This document shows, piece by piece, positions 8,849-17,083 of a stretch of DNA of 37,289 bases. The first letter of the stretch is position 1, and every line of letters begins with the position of its first letter. Both the position numbers and the translations under genes were made by a program. The stretch is from Chloroflexota bacterium (GTDB lineage: Bacteria > Chloroflexota > Anaerolineae > Promineifilales > Promineifilaceae), in the NCBI GenBank assembly GCA_020628815.1, contig JAHDEN010000002.1, forward strand, positions 1-37,289, given 5' to 3'. Under the pieces are notes generated by a model. It was not told where the DNA came from. It made no database searches and saw only the letters and a list, made by a program, of their open reading frames with translations.

Positions 8849-9681
8849 TCCAACGCATAACGACACTAACGAATTACCTGTTCTACCGGTTAATCAATTC
8901 AATGTCCCTTGGGTTTTATCTCTTGGGTGCATTTGCATTCTATTGGCTCACATTCATGCAGCGCACGCCTGAACCTGAGTACTTTATTTTGGTGATCGGG
9001 TTCTTTGGCCTCTTAATCTCGTTTTTCTCCACCCTTTCTGTCGCCTCAATGGCCAATGAGTCAAAAAGTTACCCGCTTTTTATTCGGCTTAGCAGTCGCA
9101 TAGAATTCCTTATCGCCCTCATCACAACCTCACTCCTGTTCACCCTCATCCTTCAGCTGCTGTTTGCACTGTTGGTTTTGCTCAGGAACGATCCAGAGTT
9201 AACGCTGGGGCGGGTGTTAGAAATCCCCCCTCTTTGGCTATCGATCAATATTTTAGCCTCTGTCGTTGCCCTACAAGCCTCGGATTTTATTTCTTATGGT
9301 TGGTCACGCGTTTGCATTTTCGGGCTCTTGGCCCTTGCTTTGGTGATGGGTGATAACGATGGCGCCACCCTTGAATGGTTGGCCGATATTTTTCGAAATA
9401 TAGCCAATCAGTCGGCCGCCAGTGGAACTGCTCAGATTCAGTTTAGCCAGGCTTTAAACGCAAGTGCCGACTTTTTGACTGGCGATTTTATGGGATCGGT
9501 AGGCTCGATATTTAATGGGCTATTTTGGCCATTCAGAGCCATTATTGATGGGGTTCTAAATGGTTACTTTTCGTCCACTCAAGCATGGGCTCCCGCACTG
9601 CTGCTAATTTTCGCCTCCATTTTATTTTTGCTGGCGGCCGATTTTTTCAGCTCACGCGACATGATTTTGAGAGAGGATTAA
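8845..9681 (+). CDS. ABC-2-type transporter permease
   Basis: The 278-aa hydrophobic protein has about six membrane segments (FYLLGAFAFYWLTFM, YFILVIGFFGLLISFF, LIALITTSLLFTLILQLLFALLVLL and others), the last near the C-terminus (ALLLIFASILFLLAADFF). There is a hydrophilic loop around residues 185-215. It starts in the ATGA overlap with the ATPase gene, which identifies it as the cognate membrane subunit. Overall architecture fits ABC-2 exporters; sequence identity to a named subfamily is not apparent, and the substrate cannot be deduced. Confidence 0.8.
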   Translation: MIQRITTLTNYLFYRLINSMSLGFYLLGAFAFYWLTFMQRTPEPEYFILVIGFFGLLISFFSTLSVASMANESKSYPLFIRLSSRIEFLIALITTSLLFTLILQLLFALLVLLRNDPELTLGRVLEIPPLWLSINILASVVALQASDFISYGWSRVCIFGLLALALVMGDNDGATLEWLADIFRNIANQSAASGTAQIQFSQALNASADFLTGDFMGSVGSIFNGLFWPFRAIIDGVLNGYFSSTQAWAPALLLIFASILFLLAADFFSSRDMILRED

Positions 9682-9829
9682 GATCGGATTGTCAAAATTA
9701 AGCAATATCCGGTTGCGTTCCGCTCTATCATCTGCAAAAATTCTGACAGTATAGGCATTTCAATTCATTGATTGCATTATTAATTTTAATTCGGGCGCCG
9801 ATTGCAGGTAAGTTTAGGAGATATTAAAT

Positions 9830-10147
9830 ATGACAACAGTAACAGAAATTTTTGAAGCAATGGCTACCCAGGTTGAATCTGATCGTTTAGACGGAATCGA
9901 TGTCGTCATCGGCTGGGCTCTGTCAGGGGACGAAGCAACAGAAAAAACAATGAGCATCGCTGACGGTGCGCTCAACGTTGTAGATGGCTTGAACGATGAT
10001 GCCAACGCAACCATCTCAATGGATTCGGAAGATTTCAAAGCGATGATGAGCGGAGAACTAAACCCGATGATGGCTTTCATGGGCGGCAAAGTAAAAATCG
10101 ACGGTGATATGTCGGCCGTGATGAAAATTCAAGGGTTGATGGGCTAA
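9830..10147 (+). CDS. SCP2 sterol-transfer-like small protein
   Basis: The 105-aa soluble acidic protein shows the SCP-2 pattern: a predicted strand WALSGDEATEKTMSIADG, then the DANATISMDSEDFKAMMSGELNP helix-turn region and the ending MAFMGGKVKIDGDMSAVMKI. These match the SCP2 family, whose members bind lipids or hydrophobic ligands. It is close to the minimal size of the domain and stands alone. The start is fixed by AGGAG at 9816-9820. A terminator follows directly, so it is a single-gene unit. Ligand unknown. Confidence 0.88.
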   Translation: MTTVTEIFEAMATQVESDRLDGIDVVIGWALSGDEATEKTMSIADGALNVVDGLNDDANATISMDSEDFKAMMSGELNPMMAFMGGKVKIDGDMSAVMKIQGLMG

Positions 10148-10166
10148 TCGCCCCCAAACTAAATTT

Positions 10167-10203
10167 AAAAGCCTCTGATTTTTTGATCAGGGGCTTTTTT
10201 TTT
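10167..10203 (+). terminator. Intrinsic terminator of the SCP2 gene
   Basis: GCCTCTGAT (10171-10179) pairs with ATCAGGGGC (10186-10194; one G-T pair), followed by nine T residues. Confidence 0.9.
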
Positions 10204-10297
10204 GCATCCACAATGCCTCTCACCCTAACCCAGCCAATTGATTAAGGAAAAAATAAATCTTAGGCTCGATCGCTTTTCCATTTGAGCTATTGGGAAT

Positions 10298-11689
10298 ATG
10301 CTTAGAGTAGCCATGTTTGGGAAAAAAGCACCATTATTCATTCTCACGTTCTTAATCCCACTCTTGGTGAGTCTTGGGCTTTCAGGTTGCCAAGAACCGG
10401 CACAAACCGAACCCATTCCCGAGCTTAACAGCACGGCACAACCGGTAGCTGAAAATCAAGCTGAACAAATATCTGGCACCACCGTTCCTGCCACACTGCC
10501 TCCTCCGCCTACTGTAGCCATATCACCAACACCGACCCTTTCCCCAACCCCGTTTATCATTCAAAACCCGTCGCTCCCTTGCGGGCAATCTTTGCCCCTA
10601 ATTGTGCCTGACAAGGTCACAAATTTTGACTGGGAGCTGCCCCCCATCACTCAGGAGCTGGTTCCAAGAAACGCGCTCCCAGCAATCGAGTATCTATACG
10701 CAAATCCAAACGATGTCAGCGTTGTGGTATTCCAGGTAGACTATGAAGGGATCGGCTATTACCACAACGCAGATGCTCCGATGCCACTGGCGTCTGTCAA
10801 TAAAATTATCCATCTGGTCGCTTGGGCCAAAGCGGTGGAAGAGGGTGAATTTGATCCCAACACCATTGTGAGTCGCGAAGAGCTAAATCGCTGGTATTTG
10901 CCTGGCTCAGATTTAGGCGCACACCTAGATGCATTGGAAGAGTTTGAGGGGCGTGAGCTGACACAAGATGATGTGGCGTGGATGATGATCCGGCACAGTT
11001 CAAATGCGGCGGCCGATTATTTTCATGATCTGTTGGGGCAGGAGCGCGTTGAACAGGTAACAACGGAACTTGGATTTTCAAACCATACCGCCCCATGCAC
11101 ATGGATGGGTAAGTTCTTGACGGTCAGCACTTTGGGCAACCCGGAACTCCAGCAGTTGGGAGACAACCCGGCCGCTTACGGAGCGATGATTAGCGACCGG
11201 CAGGATCGGTTCATGCAGGACCCTGTATTTCGCCAAATTGGTGAAAATAGCTGGCGGCGTGGTGCTCAGCCTTCGTTTAGCAAAGAGGCTGATTTTACCG
11301 AGGTTTTTGATACCAAAGGGAGCGCTCTGGACTACAGCAGGCTGATGGCACAGCTAATTCAGGATGAAATCGGCACACCTGCCACTAGCAGGCTCATTCG
11401 GAGCCACTTAGAATGGCCCATCGTTGAGTTCCCATCAAACCAGACCCGATATAACACAGTGGGGTACAAAAATGGAACGCTGCCCGGTGTTTTGACCACG
11501 CTGTATTATGCTGAGCCATATTGGTCAGACCGGCCGATTGTAGTCGCATTGTTTTACAGAAATCTTCCCCAAAACACCTATCGGCGCTGGCGGCGCGAAT
11601 TCCCCCATGACGCACTGGCCCACTGGCTCATGACCAATCCACGAGGGATCCACATTATGCACGTCTTGCGAGATGCGGCCGAAAATTGA
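10298..11689 (+). CDS. Lipoprotein serine hydrolase, class A beta-lactamase-like fold
   Basis: This 463-aa lipoprotein has a hydrophobic signal ending in the lipobox LSGC (Cys31), then a Pro/Thr-rich linker (residues ~60-88) that would hold the domain off the membrane. The catalytic domain has SVNK (Ser166/Lys169, the SxxK motif), SSN at 234-236 and KNG near 389, the three motifs of the serine beta-lactamase/DD-peptidase superfamily. It could act on peptidoglycan peptides; a drug-resistance role is not implied. Translation may start at Met6 (10313), giving a tighter signal peptide. The gene is convergent with the MFS gene, with only 39 bases between them and no terminator visible. Two related hydrolases lie at 17.1-20.2 kb. 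Confidence 0.85.
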   Translation: MLRVAMFGKKAPLFILTFLIPLLVSLGLSGCQEPAQTEPIPELNSTAQPVAENQAEQISGTTVPATLPPPPTVAISPTPTLSPTPFIIQNPSLPCGQSLPLIVPDKVTNFDWELPPITQELVPRNALPAIEYLYANPNDVSVVVFQVDYEGIGYYHNADAPMPLASVNKIIHLVAWAKAVEEGEFDPNTIVSREELNRWYLPGSDLGAHLDALEEFEGRELTQDDVAWMMIRHSSNAAADYFHDLLGQERVEQVTTELGFSNHTAPCTWMGKFLTVSTLGNPELQQLGDNPAAYGAMISDRQDRFMQDPVFRQIGENSWRRGAQPSFSKEADFTEVFDTKGSALDYSRLMAQLIQDEIGTPATSRLIRSHLEWPIVEFPSNQTRYNTVGYKNGTLPGVLTTLYYAEPYWSDRPIVVALFYRNLPQNTYRRWRREFPHDALAHWLMTNPRGIHIMHVLRDAAEN

Positions 11690-11728
11690 CTCGAGGCGGT
11701 AAAGACAAGCCCTGTGACTGGGATGAGA

Positions 11729-12967
11729 TTATCGCCTAATCCACACAGACCACGTAAAAATAGCGCACCCAATCAGTATCAAACTCCCCATCGCCTGAAA
11801 AGTGACTTCATACCCGGCAAACGCGATCAGAAAACCGGCCATAATCGGGCCGATAATCTTGCTCCCGTTTTGCAACGTGCCTAAAAAGCCGATCCCAACC
11901 CCCGTGCTGCCTGCATGAATCTGATCCGCCACCAACGCGGTGGATGCCGGGATAATGAGTGCCTCGGCCAAACCAAGCAGCATGGCCGCACCGAAAAACA
12001 CGGCAAAATTAGCTGAAAACGTGAGCATGAACAAAGCGAGTGCCAATCCCAAGGCGGCCACACTTATCACGCGCAACGGGCCAAAGCGATCCCCCATCCA
12101 GCTTAAAGATGGCTTGGCCGCCATGGTTACACCTTGCTGAACCGTAAAAAACAATCCCGCTTCAAGCGCGTTCCGGCCGACGCTGAGCGCATAAATGGGC
12201 AAAAAGGCTTTGGCCGTGTAGGTCACCATATTGTTGACCGCCTCAAAACTACCGGCCAACCAAACGGCCGGAGTCATGGTCGCCACACTTACCCCCTGCT
12301 TCAACTGGCCCCAAAACGAGGTCTGTTTCGCAAGCAAACGATCTCTTCCCCCCAAGTTTTCGGGCAAAAGCAAGAGTGGCAGCAGTGAGAAAAAGCTGAG
12401 CAAACCGATAATGGTAAATATCTCTACCGGTGCCATCGTGAGCAACAAAATCCCCGCCAAGGCTGGCCCCAAAATGTACCCACCGGTCCGGCCGAGGCTG
12501 AACAGCCCGACCCGTGCAGAGCGATTTTCGGCCGAAAGCTCAACCACAAGCGCCATGCTTACCGGCCCGTAGATGGCTGTGGCAAACCCATGAATGAGCC
12601 GGATGGCGACCAGCTGCTCGGGCGTGGTCACAAAGCGATAGACAAACGGAATTCCGATAAAAAATAACGTTCCTATCAAAAGCCATACTTTACGGCCGTG
12701 ACGATCCGATAAGAGGCCGATCAGCGGTTTAAAAACCAATCCGGTCATAGTTGAGACCGATGCGATAAATCCCAAATAAATTTCGTCAGCCCCCAATGTC
12801 GCTGCATAAATAGGCAATAACGGGGTTTTTCCCATTTGATAGGCGGTTCTTGCGATAAAATCTGCCAGAGTTAAAAGTAAAAGCTGAAAATTTGCAGGAA
12901 GCGGTATCGTCTGTTCTTTAGAAAAAATCGGAGGGGATGGTTTGTTAAATTCAGATTGATTTATCAT
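11729..12967 (-). CDS. MFS transporter (DHA1-type, drug/small-molecule exporter-like)
   Basis: The 412-aa protein has about twelve membrane segments. The MFS motif A is present in the loop between helices 2 and 3 (GLLSDRHGRKVWLLIG), with a weaker counterpart in the second half (SWMGDRFGPLRVI). Helix 5 has the exporter-like GRTGGYILGPALAG. These are features of 12-helix drug:H+ antiporters, but substrates in this superfamily cannot be read from sequence. It is divergent from the helicase gene, with a 62-bp shared intergenic region. Confidence 0.9.
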   Translation of the reverse strand: MINQSEFNKPSPPIFSKEQTIPLPANFQLLLLTLADFIARTAYQMGKTPLLPIYAATLGADEIYLGFIASVSTMTGLVFKPLIGLLSDRHGRKVWLLIGTLFFIGIPFVYRFVTTPEQLVAIRLIHGFATAIYGPVSMALVVELSAENRSARVGLFSLGRTGGYILGPALAGILLLTMAPVEIFTIIGLLSFFSLLPLLLLPENLGGRDRLLAKQTSFWGQLKQGVSVATMTPAVWLAGSFEAVNNMVTYTAKAFLPIYALSVGRNALEAGLFFTVQQGVTMAAKPSLSWMGDRFGPLRVISVAALGLALALFMLTFSANFAVFFGAAMLLGLAEALIIPASTALVADQIHAGSTGVGIGFLGTLQNGSKIIGPIMAGFLIAFAGYEVTFQAMGSLILIGCAIFTWSVWIRR

Positions 12968-13017
12968 GCTTCAACCAATTTTCGACCAAATTTCCAGTTA
13001 AGCAACCTAAAATCAGA

Positions 13018-13023
13018 TACAAT
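13018..13023 (+). promoter_or_regulatory. Candidate -10 element giving a near-leaderless helicase mRNA
   Basis: CAGATACAAT ends 6 bases before the helicase ATG. A -10 here places the transcription start at or next to the ATG. The same string precedes the SUI1 gene (15239-15247). No good -35 is visible. Confidence 0.35.
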
Positions 13024-13029
13024 CAAACA

Positions 13030-15192
13030 ATGCACATATTGAACATCGACGGACTTCCACCACGAACATCAAAAGGGGAGCTGATGCGCCTTTTGATCGA
13101 GGATGGCAATTTACGCAAACACTACATCGGCCGGATTGTGACCAAGGGGCATGGGGCTACGATCGAGGTTACTGGTGGGGACATCAGCCAGTTGGTTACC
13201 CTTTTGGATGGCAACTTAGTCGGCACACGGCAAATCCGGGTATGGACCGATGCGCAAATCGGGTCAGACGACCATTTTGACCAACTGCTCAACTGGTTGG
13301 CTCTTGAAGCGACCGCAGAAAGCAACAATGTGCAGCGCAATATCGGCTCAGGCAACAGGCTTGCGCTCGAAAAATCTATTCGCAACTTAACCCTCCGCAG
13401 CGAAGATGTGGGGTTGGGTGGAAAAATATTGGTCAAATTAGGACCACGCAATGAATCAAAACCGCTCCCATGGAGCCGTCTGACATCTGGTGTACCGGTA
13501 GTCTTGAGCGAAGAAAAACCGGAAAAGGATCAATCACCTCAGCTATGGCGGGGGCTGATTAGCCGCATTAGCAAAGAATCGGTTGAAATCGCCCTTAATC
13601 GCATTCCTGAAAGTGAAAGCCCCACATTTAGGATTGATGCGGCCGATGACGAAGTCGGCCGGGAACGGATGAAACGGGCCTTGAGTCGAGCCATCAGCGC
13701 AAAAAATGACCGGCTGGCCGACCTGCGAGATGTGCTACTGGGCAAAGCGGAACCAACTTTTTATCGAGATACACCTGACAAACAGCTATTTGATGAGTTG
13801 ACTGACGGGCTAAATGCGGCCCAAAAAATATCGGTCAAACATGCCCTCTCAGCCTCTGACGCAGCAGTCATCCATGGCCCACCAGGGACGGGAAAAACAA
13901 CGACGGTCACCGCTTTGATTACGGCCGCAGTTGCCCAACGTGAAAAAGTGTTGGCCTGTGCCCCTAGCAATCTGGCCGTAGACAATATCGCAGAGCGGCT
14001 GTTGGCCAATAAAATCAACATTGTGCGGATCGGCCATCCGATTAAAATTTTAGAATCTCTACATGCGGTCACTTTAGATGCCTTGGTCGAGAAAAACGGG
14101 GATTATCAGCTGGCGAAAAAATTGCGTCGGGATGCAAACGGATTGCAGGCTGACGCCGGCCGTTGGAAACGGGCCAAGCCGGAAAAGGGTGAAAAAGCGG
14201 CGATGCGGCGTGAAGCACGTGAAATGCTGGACGAAGCACGCAAACTTGAAAGCATGGCGGTTGAGCAGGTTTTAAACGGTGCTCAGGTCATCTTGTCAAC
14301 CCTAACAGGCATCGACAGTGCTATTTTCGGGCAGCGGCAATTTGATCTGTGCGTGATTGATGAGGCGGGGCAAGCAACAGAACCGGCCTCTTGGATCCCT
14401 CTGGTTCGGTCAAATCGAGTTGTGCTGGCGGGCGACCATCAACAGTTGCCCCCAACTATTTTGTCGAACGAAGCTCGACGTGCTGGGTTTGGGGTTAGTT
14501 TGCAGGAGCGCATGGTGCAGATGGATGAAGGGGGAAGCAGTTTGTTAAGCAAACCGTTCGCCAAACGGTTAGACGTTCAGTATCGCATGCACCGGGACAT
14601 CATGGATTTTAGTTCGGGCGAGTTCTATGAAGGCACACTGCTGGCAGATCGATCGGTTGCGGGCCATCTGCTTTCCGATCTGGATGGGGTTAGCCACACC
14701 GATTTAACCGGCTCGCCCGTTACGATGATCGACACGGCCGGAGCAAGCTACGACGAGGAGTGGGACAAGAACACTCGCAGCCGCAAAAACGAACAGGAAG
14801 CGGAGCTGGCGATTAAAAAAGCGTCCGCCTTGATCGAAGCCGGACTCCCAGCATCTGATATCGCCATCATTACCCCTTATTCGGCCCAAGTTAGCCTGCT
14901 ACGTGACAGATTGGCGGCAGAAGGGCTCAATTCAATCGACTTGGGGTCGGTAGATGGGTTTCAGGGGCGGGAGAAAGAAGCGGTGATTATTTCGCTGGTA
15001 CGGTCTAATCCTGATGGAGAAATCGGCTTTTTAGCTGAGCAAAGGCGTTTAAACGTTGCTCTGACCCGAGCTAGGCGCAAGCTGATTATCATCGGGGACA
15101 GCGCGACGATTACGGCCGATGAGTTTTTCGGGCGGATGTTAAGCTGGGTCGAAAAAGTCGGTGGCTACAAAAGTGTTTGGGAAGAGATGTAA
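13030..15192 (+). CDS. Superfamily 1 Upf1/IGHMBP2-like DNA/RNA helicase
   Basis: The 720-aa protein has a complete SF1 Upf1-like motor. Motif I is GPPGTGKTT (about residues 283-291), motif Ia CAPSNLAVDN, motif II IDEAGQ (about 441), motif III LAGDHQQLPPT, motif IV QYRMH, motif V VDGFQGREKE and motif VI RLNVALTRARRK (about 675). A Lys/Arg-rich helical insertion (about 360-425) sits between motifs Ia and II, where eukaryotic relatives carry a stalk and regulatory insert. The first ~270 residues form an N-terminal domain with beta-barrel-like character (GRIVTKGHGATIEVTGG). It probably unwinds RNA or DNA 5'-3', as family members do. The SUI1 gene follows 63 bases later on the same strand. Confidence 0.92.
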   Translation: MHILNIDGLPPRTSKGELMRLLIEDGNLRKHYIGRIVTKGHGATIEVTGGDISQLVTLLDGNLVGTRQIRVWTDAQIGSDDHFDQLLNWLALEATAESNNVQRNIGSGNRLALEKSIRNLTLRSEDVGLGGKILVKLGPRNESKPLPWSRLTSGVPVVLSEEKPEKDQSPQLWRGLISRISKESVEIALNRIPESESPTFRIDAADDEVGRERMKRALSRAISAKNDRLADLRDVLLGKAEPTFYRDTPDKQLFDELTDGLNAAQKISVKHALSASDAAVIHGPPGTGKTTTVTALITAAVAQREKVLACAPSNLAVDNIAERLLANKINIVRIGHPIKILESLHAVTLDALVEKNGDYQLAKKLRRDANGLQADAGRWKRAKPEKGEKAAMRREAREMLDEARKLESMAVEQVLNGAQVILSTLTGIDSAIFGQRQFDLCVIDEAGQATEPASWIPLVRSNRVVLAGDHQQLPPTILSNEARRAGFGVSLQERMVQMDEGGSSLLSKPFAKRLDVQYRMHRDIMDFSSGEFYEGTLLADRSVAGHLLSDLDGVSHTDLTGSPVTMIDTAGASYDEEWDKNTRSRKNEQEAELAIKKASALIEAGLPASDIAIITPYSAQVSLLRDRLAAEGLNSIDLGSVDGFQGREKEAVIISLVRSNPDGEIGFLAEQRRLNVALTRARRKLIIIGDSATITADEFFGRMLSWVEKVGGYKSVWEEM

Positions 15193-15241
15193 AAAAGGGG
15201 TGTGTCGGTCGTTGGTTATTTCACACAACTCATTAAACAGA

Positions 15242-15247
15242 TACAAT
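15242..15247 (+). promoter_or_regulatory. Candidate -10 element giving a near-leaderless SUI1 mRNA
   Basis: TACAAT within CAGATACAAT lies eight bases before the SUI1 ATG, repeating the arrangement seen before the helicase. The -35 region is weak, and readthrough from the helicase is also possible. Confidence 0.35.
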
Positions 15248-15255
15248 TTACCGTT

Positions 15256-15624
15256 ATGAATCGAAAATCTAACTCAAGAAAAGTCTGGTCTAGCGACGGC
15301 GGCCGATTATGTGCAAGCTGTGGCAAGCCAAAAGCTCAATGTGAGTGCTGGGAGAAACAGTCTCAAAAAATCGACCGCTCCGGTGATGGAATTATTCGTG
15401 TCAGCCGTGAAACAAAAGGGCGCAAAGGCAAAGGGGTCACAATTATTTCTGGTCTACAAATGACTGAAAAGGATCTTAAAGCTTTGGCTAAAGAGCTAAA
15501 AAAGAAGTGTGGGACAGGCGGCACAGTCAGCGATGGCAAAATTGAGATTCAAGGGGATCAGCGAGATAAATTGGTGGAACTGCTTACAAAAAAAGGGATG
15601 ACGGTTAAAAGAGTGGGTGGATAA
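15256..15624 (+). CDS. SUI1/eIF1-like translation factor (YciH family)
   Basis: I chose ATG at 15256 (122 aa). The longer GTG frame from 15202 adds 18 residues unlike the family. The C-terminal ~75 residues are a SUI1 domain: IRVSRETKGRKGKGVTIISG, KKKCGTGGTVSDGKIEIQG and ending KKGMTVKRVG, where the basic loop and CGTGG element match eIF1/YciH. The N-terminus carries CASCGKPKAQCEC, a CxxC/CxC cluster able to bind zinc, seen in some bacterial YciH proteins. The family monitors initiation-codon fidelity in eukaryotes and archaea; its role in bacteria is unclear. It follows an Upf1-like helicase. Confidence 0.9.
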   Translation: MNRKSNSRKVWSSDGGRLCASCGKPKAQCECWEKQSQKIDRSGDGIIRVSRETKGRKGKGVTIISGLQMTEKDLKALAKELKKKCGTGGTVSDGKIEIQGDQRDKLVELLTKKGMTVKRVGG

Positions 15625-15961
15625 ATCCACACACCGTACCGATTGCCAAATTTGCAACCCGGTCATTTTGTTTCAAATCGGTTAAATCCGGGATCTTGGC
15701 TTACAATTTTCCTGACGAAAAACCGGTCAAAAATCGCCATTTTTGCCAATTCTACTCGAGGGAATAGTACTCAATTCCTATAGTGCAGGTTTCAACCCAA
15801 CTGTAAACTTTTTTACAACTTTTAAAACCTGTGCTCACCAGCCCATGCAATAGCCATCCCCCCACAGCACAAAAACTAAATACCAAACTATATTTTGTTC
15901 TAGCAACACGTTTTTGCGCTGCCGAACATTAAAATTTTACCCATTCAAAAAGGTGGATCTT
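15625..15961. other. Intergenic region with nested hairpin
   Basis: A stretch of 337 bases without a supported gene. CCGGTCA occurs twice, at about 15660 and 15722. A nested hairpin occupies 15786-15831 (separate entry). The Shine-Dalgarno AAGGTGG for the next gene lies just before 15962. Confidence 0.4.
15786..15831 (+). promoter_or_regulatory. Nested hairpin in the leader of the small repeat protein
   Basis: An outer stem CAGGTTT/AAACCTG (15786-15792 with 15825-15831) encloses a perfect inner hairpin TGTAAA/TTTACA (15802-15807 with 15812-15817). It could be a terminator remnant for SUI1 or a leader structure for the next gene. It lacks the usual GC-rich stem followed by T run. Confidence 0.35.
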
Positions 15962-16303
15962 ATGTCAAGTTCTATTTCTATACAGGTTTACAAACCAAAT
16001 AATTCAACGTCGTTAGGGCAAATTTACGCGACCGGAGAAAGCCAAGATCAATATGGTCGGAGCCGGGGGCGGATCACGTCTCAAGGTGTCCTGCAGGATC
16101 ATCGCGGTGAAGTGCTAGGCACGATCTATCGCAATGGTCAATTTGAAACCAATACGGGGCAAAAAGGAATGGTCTATATCTCGCAAGCCGGTGCCATAAC
16201 CCTTGGAGCAAATCTTATCGGCCGCATAGAAGTCGGCTGGGGGATGAATATTCCTCAATTTTGCCTTGCTTATGCAGCAGTGTTTTTGATTACGATAGGA
16301 TAA
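15962..16303 (+). CDS. Small protein with three ~17-residue Gly-rich repeats, unknown function
   Basis: I chose ATG at 15962, which has AAGGTGG upstream and gives 113 aa; a longer in-frame start at 15914 has no such support. Residues ~18-68 form three tandem units of the type G-x-I-x-x-x-G-x-x-x-D/T-x-x-G: LGQIYATGESQDQYG, GRITSQGVLQDHRG and GTIYRNGQFETNTG. Such spacing suggests short beta-hairpins arranged as a barrel or flower-like fold. The C-terminus has a hydrophobic run (FCLAYAAVFLITIG) that could be a membrane or buried strand segment. There is no signal peptide. I do not recognise a named family. Confidence 0.65.
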   Translation: MSSSISIQVYKPNNSTSLGQIYATGESQDQYGRSRGRITSQGVLQDHRGEVLGTIYRNGQFETNTGQKGMVYISQAGAITLGANLIGRIEVGWGMNIPQFCLAYAAVFLITIG

Positions 16304-16494
16304 AAATTTGCCGGTGCAGGTCAGCCTACCTCCTCGTGATTTGCTGATCTGCACTCAACCCTGAAGTCTTGTTTAATGGGGTCCCTACACAATAGTGAGC
16401 CAAAGCCTGCGACAAAGTGAGCGTTTCTTAAATAATAGGTTCAAATTTTCTTAAGAAATCCGGTGGGGTTCTTCTTCCCTCAATTCTAGTCTGC

Positions 16495-16500
16495 TATACT
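16495..16500 (+). promoter_or_regulatory. Candidate extended -10 for the Nudix gene
   Basis: TGCTATACT ends 13 bases before the Nudix ATG, so the transcript would have only a few leader bases. The same nine bases occur before the surface-protein gene (31282-31290). The -35 region is weak. Confidence 0.4.
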
Positions 16501-16513
16501 TCTCGACGATAAA

Positions 16514-17053
16514 ATGTCTAACCTTTCACGAATAAAAGCCGGTTCAATTCGCTGGTTTTTGCGCTTTAGTTTCGGCCGGTTTTTGATGCGTACAGCCATC
16601 TCTGTTGTCGTACCCAAGAAACGGATCGGAGTAAATGTGGTTTGCTTAGACTCTGAAAAACATATTTTGCTTTTAAAACATGTTTTTCACCCGCTAGCGC
16701 CGTGGGGTTTACCCGGTGGCTGGATGGATAGAAACGAGTCTCCGGCCGAATGCGCACTTAGAGAACTAAGAGAAGAAACAGGAATTGATTTCGCAACTGA
16801 AGGGGAAGTCATTCAAATATCACGGAACAGCGGACCAGAGCATATCAACATCGTCTACTTGGCCCATGTAGACACGGCCAAACCGACAACTCAAGTGGAT
16901 GGTGTAGAAATTACGGAAAGTCGCTGGATAACACCAGCAGAGGCACCGGATCTTCTAACAAAAGAAACCGTTCTAGCTATCGAAAAAGCTTGGGCTTCTC
17001 ACCAAATACCATTTAACTATCCAGAACATCAGACTGTCTACTCTTCTTTTTAG
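16514..17053 (+). CDS. Nudix hydrolase
   Basis: The 179-aa enzyme has a perfect Nudix box Gx5Ex7REUxEExGU: GWMDRNE, SPAECAL, RELREETGI (about residues 75-97). The N-terminal ~35 residues are basic and partly hydrophobic (IRWFLRFSFGRFLMRTAISVV) and may form an amphipathic membrane-contacting helix. The family hydrolyses nucleoside diphosphates linked to another moiety, such as ADP-ribose or damaged dNTPs; nothing here fixes the substrate. It lies 30 bases before the first of two serine hydrolase genes on the same strand, so they may be cotranscribed. There is no Shine-Dalgarno sequence; an extended -10 just upstream suggests a very short leader. Confidence 0.92.
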   Translation: MSNLSRIKAGSIRWFLRFSFGRFLMRTAISVVVPKKRIGVNVVCLDSEKHILLLKHVFHPLAPWGLPGGWMDRNESPAECALRELREETGIDFATEGEVIQISRNSGPEHINIVYLAHVDTAKPTTQVDGVEITESRWITPAEAPDLLTKETVLAIEKAWASHQIPFNYPEHQTVYSSF

Positions 17054-17083
17054 ATTAAGGCAGAGTAGATCGTTTAGACCAAA

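Noticed and set aside
10298..11689. Beta-lactam resistance gene
   Set aside because: The motifs (SVNK, SSN, KNG) show the superfamily only. The omega-loop Glu of class A enzymes is not evident, so a drug-resistance call is unsupported.
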